64,000 nt of DNA from Malachius bipustulatus. Lineage: Eukaryota > Arthropoda > Insecta > Coleoptera > Melyridae. Shown here piece by piece: positions 63,463 to 64,000 of the stretch. Every line of letters begins with the position of its first letter. Within the stretch, counting starts at the first letter, position 1. The notes beneath the pieces are model-generated. The model made no database searches. It was not told the origin of the DNA and was given only the letters and a program-made list of their open reading frames with translations. Location of the stretch: the NCBI GenBank assembly GCA_910589415.1, contig OU342636.1:2152437-2216436 (forward strand). The letters run 5' to 3'. The position numbers and the translations under genes were made by a program.

Positions 63463-64000
63463 CTACCTCGCTGATCTCGTTTCAAATACTGTGAATAATT
63501 TCCAGTGGGCTGAGGTTAACTCATCAACAATATCTCCAGCAACCTTGCTGAAGGAAACATTGAAGTCATCTGCACTGATAGTATTCGTAGATTCAGTATA
63601 TTTGTGCTTACGATTAGAGTTAATTAAACGCCACATGGCGGTCTGTTTGTTACTAGCTTGCTGTATAATATGTCTATCATTAGCCTCTCTCTTCGCATTG
63701 GCTATTTCACGCCTATAGTTTTGCTTAAGTTTATTTATAGCAAGCTTACTGATGAGTACTGGATTTTGTTTGTTAAGCTGAATGAGTAATCTTAAATTTT
63801 CTCTCATATTTACAAGCCCGACATGAAACCAATTATTATATGTTTGTGACCGTGCATGCGGTCCCTCTGGGATAATTTTCCATTTGGTAGGGAAGGTCAT
63901 TTTCATTGCATCAGTGACAATTTCAGTGAGCCTCTTAAATCCATTTTCAGCTGTCAATGAAGGAGAAGTCAGTGTTTTCTATAATATTGTACAGTTTAAA
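63463..64000 (-). pseudogene. Fragment of another non-LTR ORF2 (endonuclease-RT linker), runs off the window
   Basis: Minus-strand frame with RSQTYNNWFHVGLVNMREN, KQNYRREIANAKREANDRHI, KQTAMWRLINSNRKH and ISADDFNVSFSKVAGDIVD. This is the typical linker between endonuclease and RT, where the nascent protein reads K...NR..H. It stops at 63463 after HWKLFTVFETRSAR, not part of the family, so the fragment was broken at about 63490. It lies upstream of ORF1 of element D and cannot belong to the same copy. Confidence 0.75.

Overview
The window looks like a transposon-rich intergenic block of an insect genome. It is AT-rich, its broken genes have GT-AG introns, and every protein-like stretch belongs to a metazoan or arthropod transposable-element family: Ty3/gypsy, Penelope with a GIY-YIG nuclease, several non-LTR families, THAP, SWIM, MADF/Harbinger, a KRBA2-type integrase and Tc1/mariner. 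Runs such as GGTAGGTACC are common in several insect orders, so the order cannot be fixed. I see no host gene, no operon, no CRISPR array and no functional tRNA or rRNA. The only long intact gene is a 1331-codon gypsy gag-pol at 28923-32918 (minus).

Layout. 1-1995: 3' end of a gypsy element (integrase, a 141-bp higher-order tandem repeat, a putative LTR). 2244-3797: a foldback element with 457-459 bp arms. 4441-5792: a tRNA-like repeat (K), a Penelope tail, a (TA)n run and repeat X. 6045-8842: element T, whose inverted ends enclose a broken THAP gene (plus) and a broken SWIM zinc-finger gene (minus), converging. About 9034-14121: an element filled with repeat K, a truncated Penelope with an open RT/GIY-YIG frame, and a tRNA-derived SINE. 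14553-21490: direct copies of a GC-richer repeat around a 5'-truncated RT/RNase H retrotransposon that has a 14-bp target duplication.

21829-22646 is a complete hAT-type MITE with a perfect 8-bp target duplication. A second copy spans 24302-37263 because at least four further generations of insertion sit inside it: hAT > element Y2 > repeat W/V > gypsy > P-type element carrying THAP. Most boundaries carry target duplications or matching empty copies.

37829-40945: element U with a second SWIM gene remnant, then inverted copies of W/V. 42274-56386: a second nest. A mariner-like element (S) holds a Harbinger MITE with a MADF remnant and a 12.4-kb non-LTR retrotransposon (C). C was itself invaded by another non-LTR element (B), a mariner MITE, a KRBA2-integrase element and a palindrome. 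57475-63415: non-LTR element D, split by an internally deleted mariner whose TA target lies in D's reading frame. 63463-64000: a further RT fragment.

How the parts work together. The autonomous families (gypsy, Penelope, non-LTR) encode copying enzymes. The many short palindromic elements carry only ends, often CAGGGTG-type with TA targets, and would need transposase supplied from elsewhere. The likeliest undescribed unit is element T, and perhaps U: TIR-bounded elements carrying THAP and/or SWIM genes rather than a recognisable DDE transposase.
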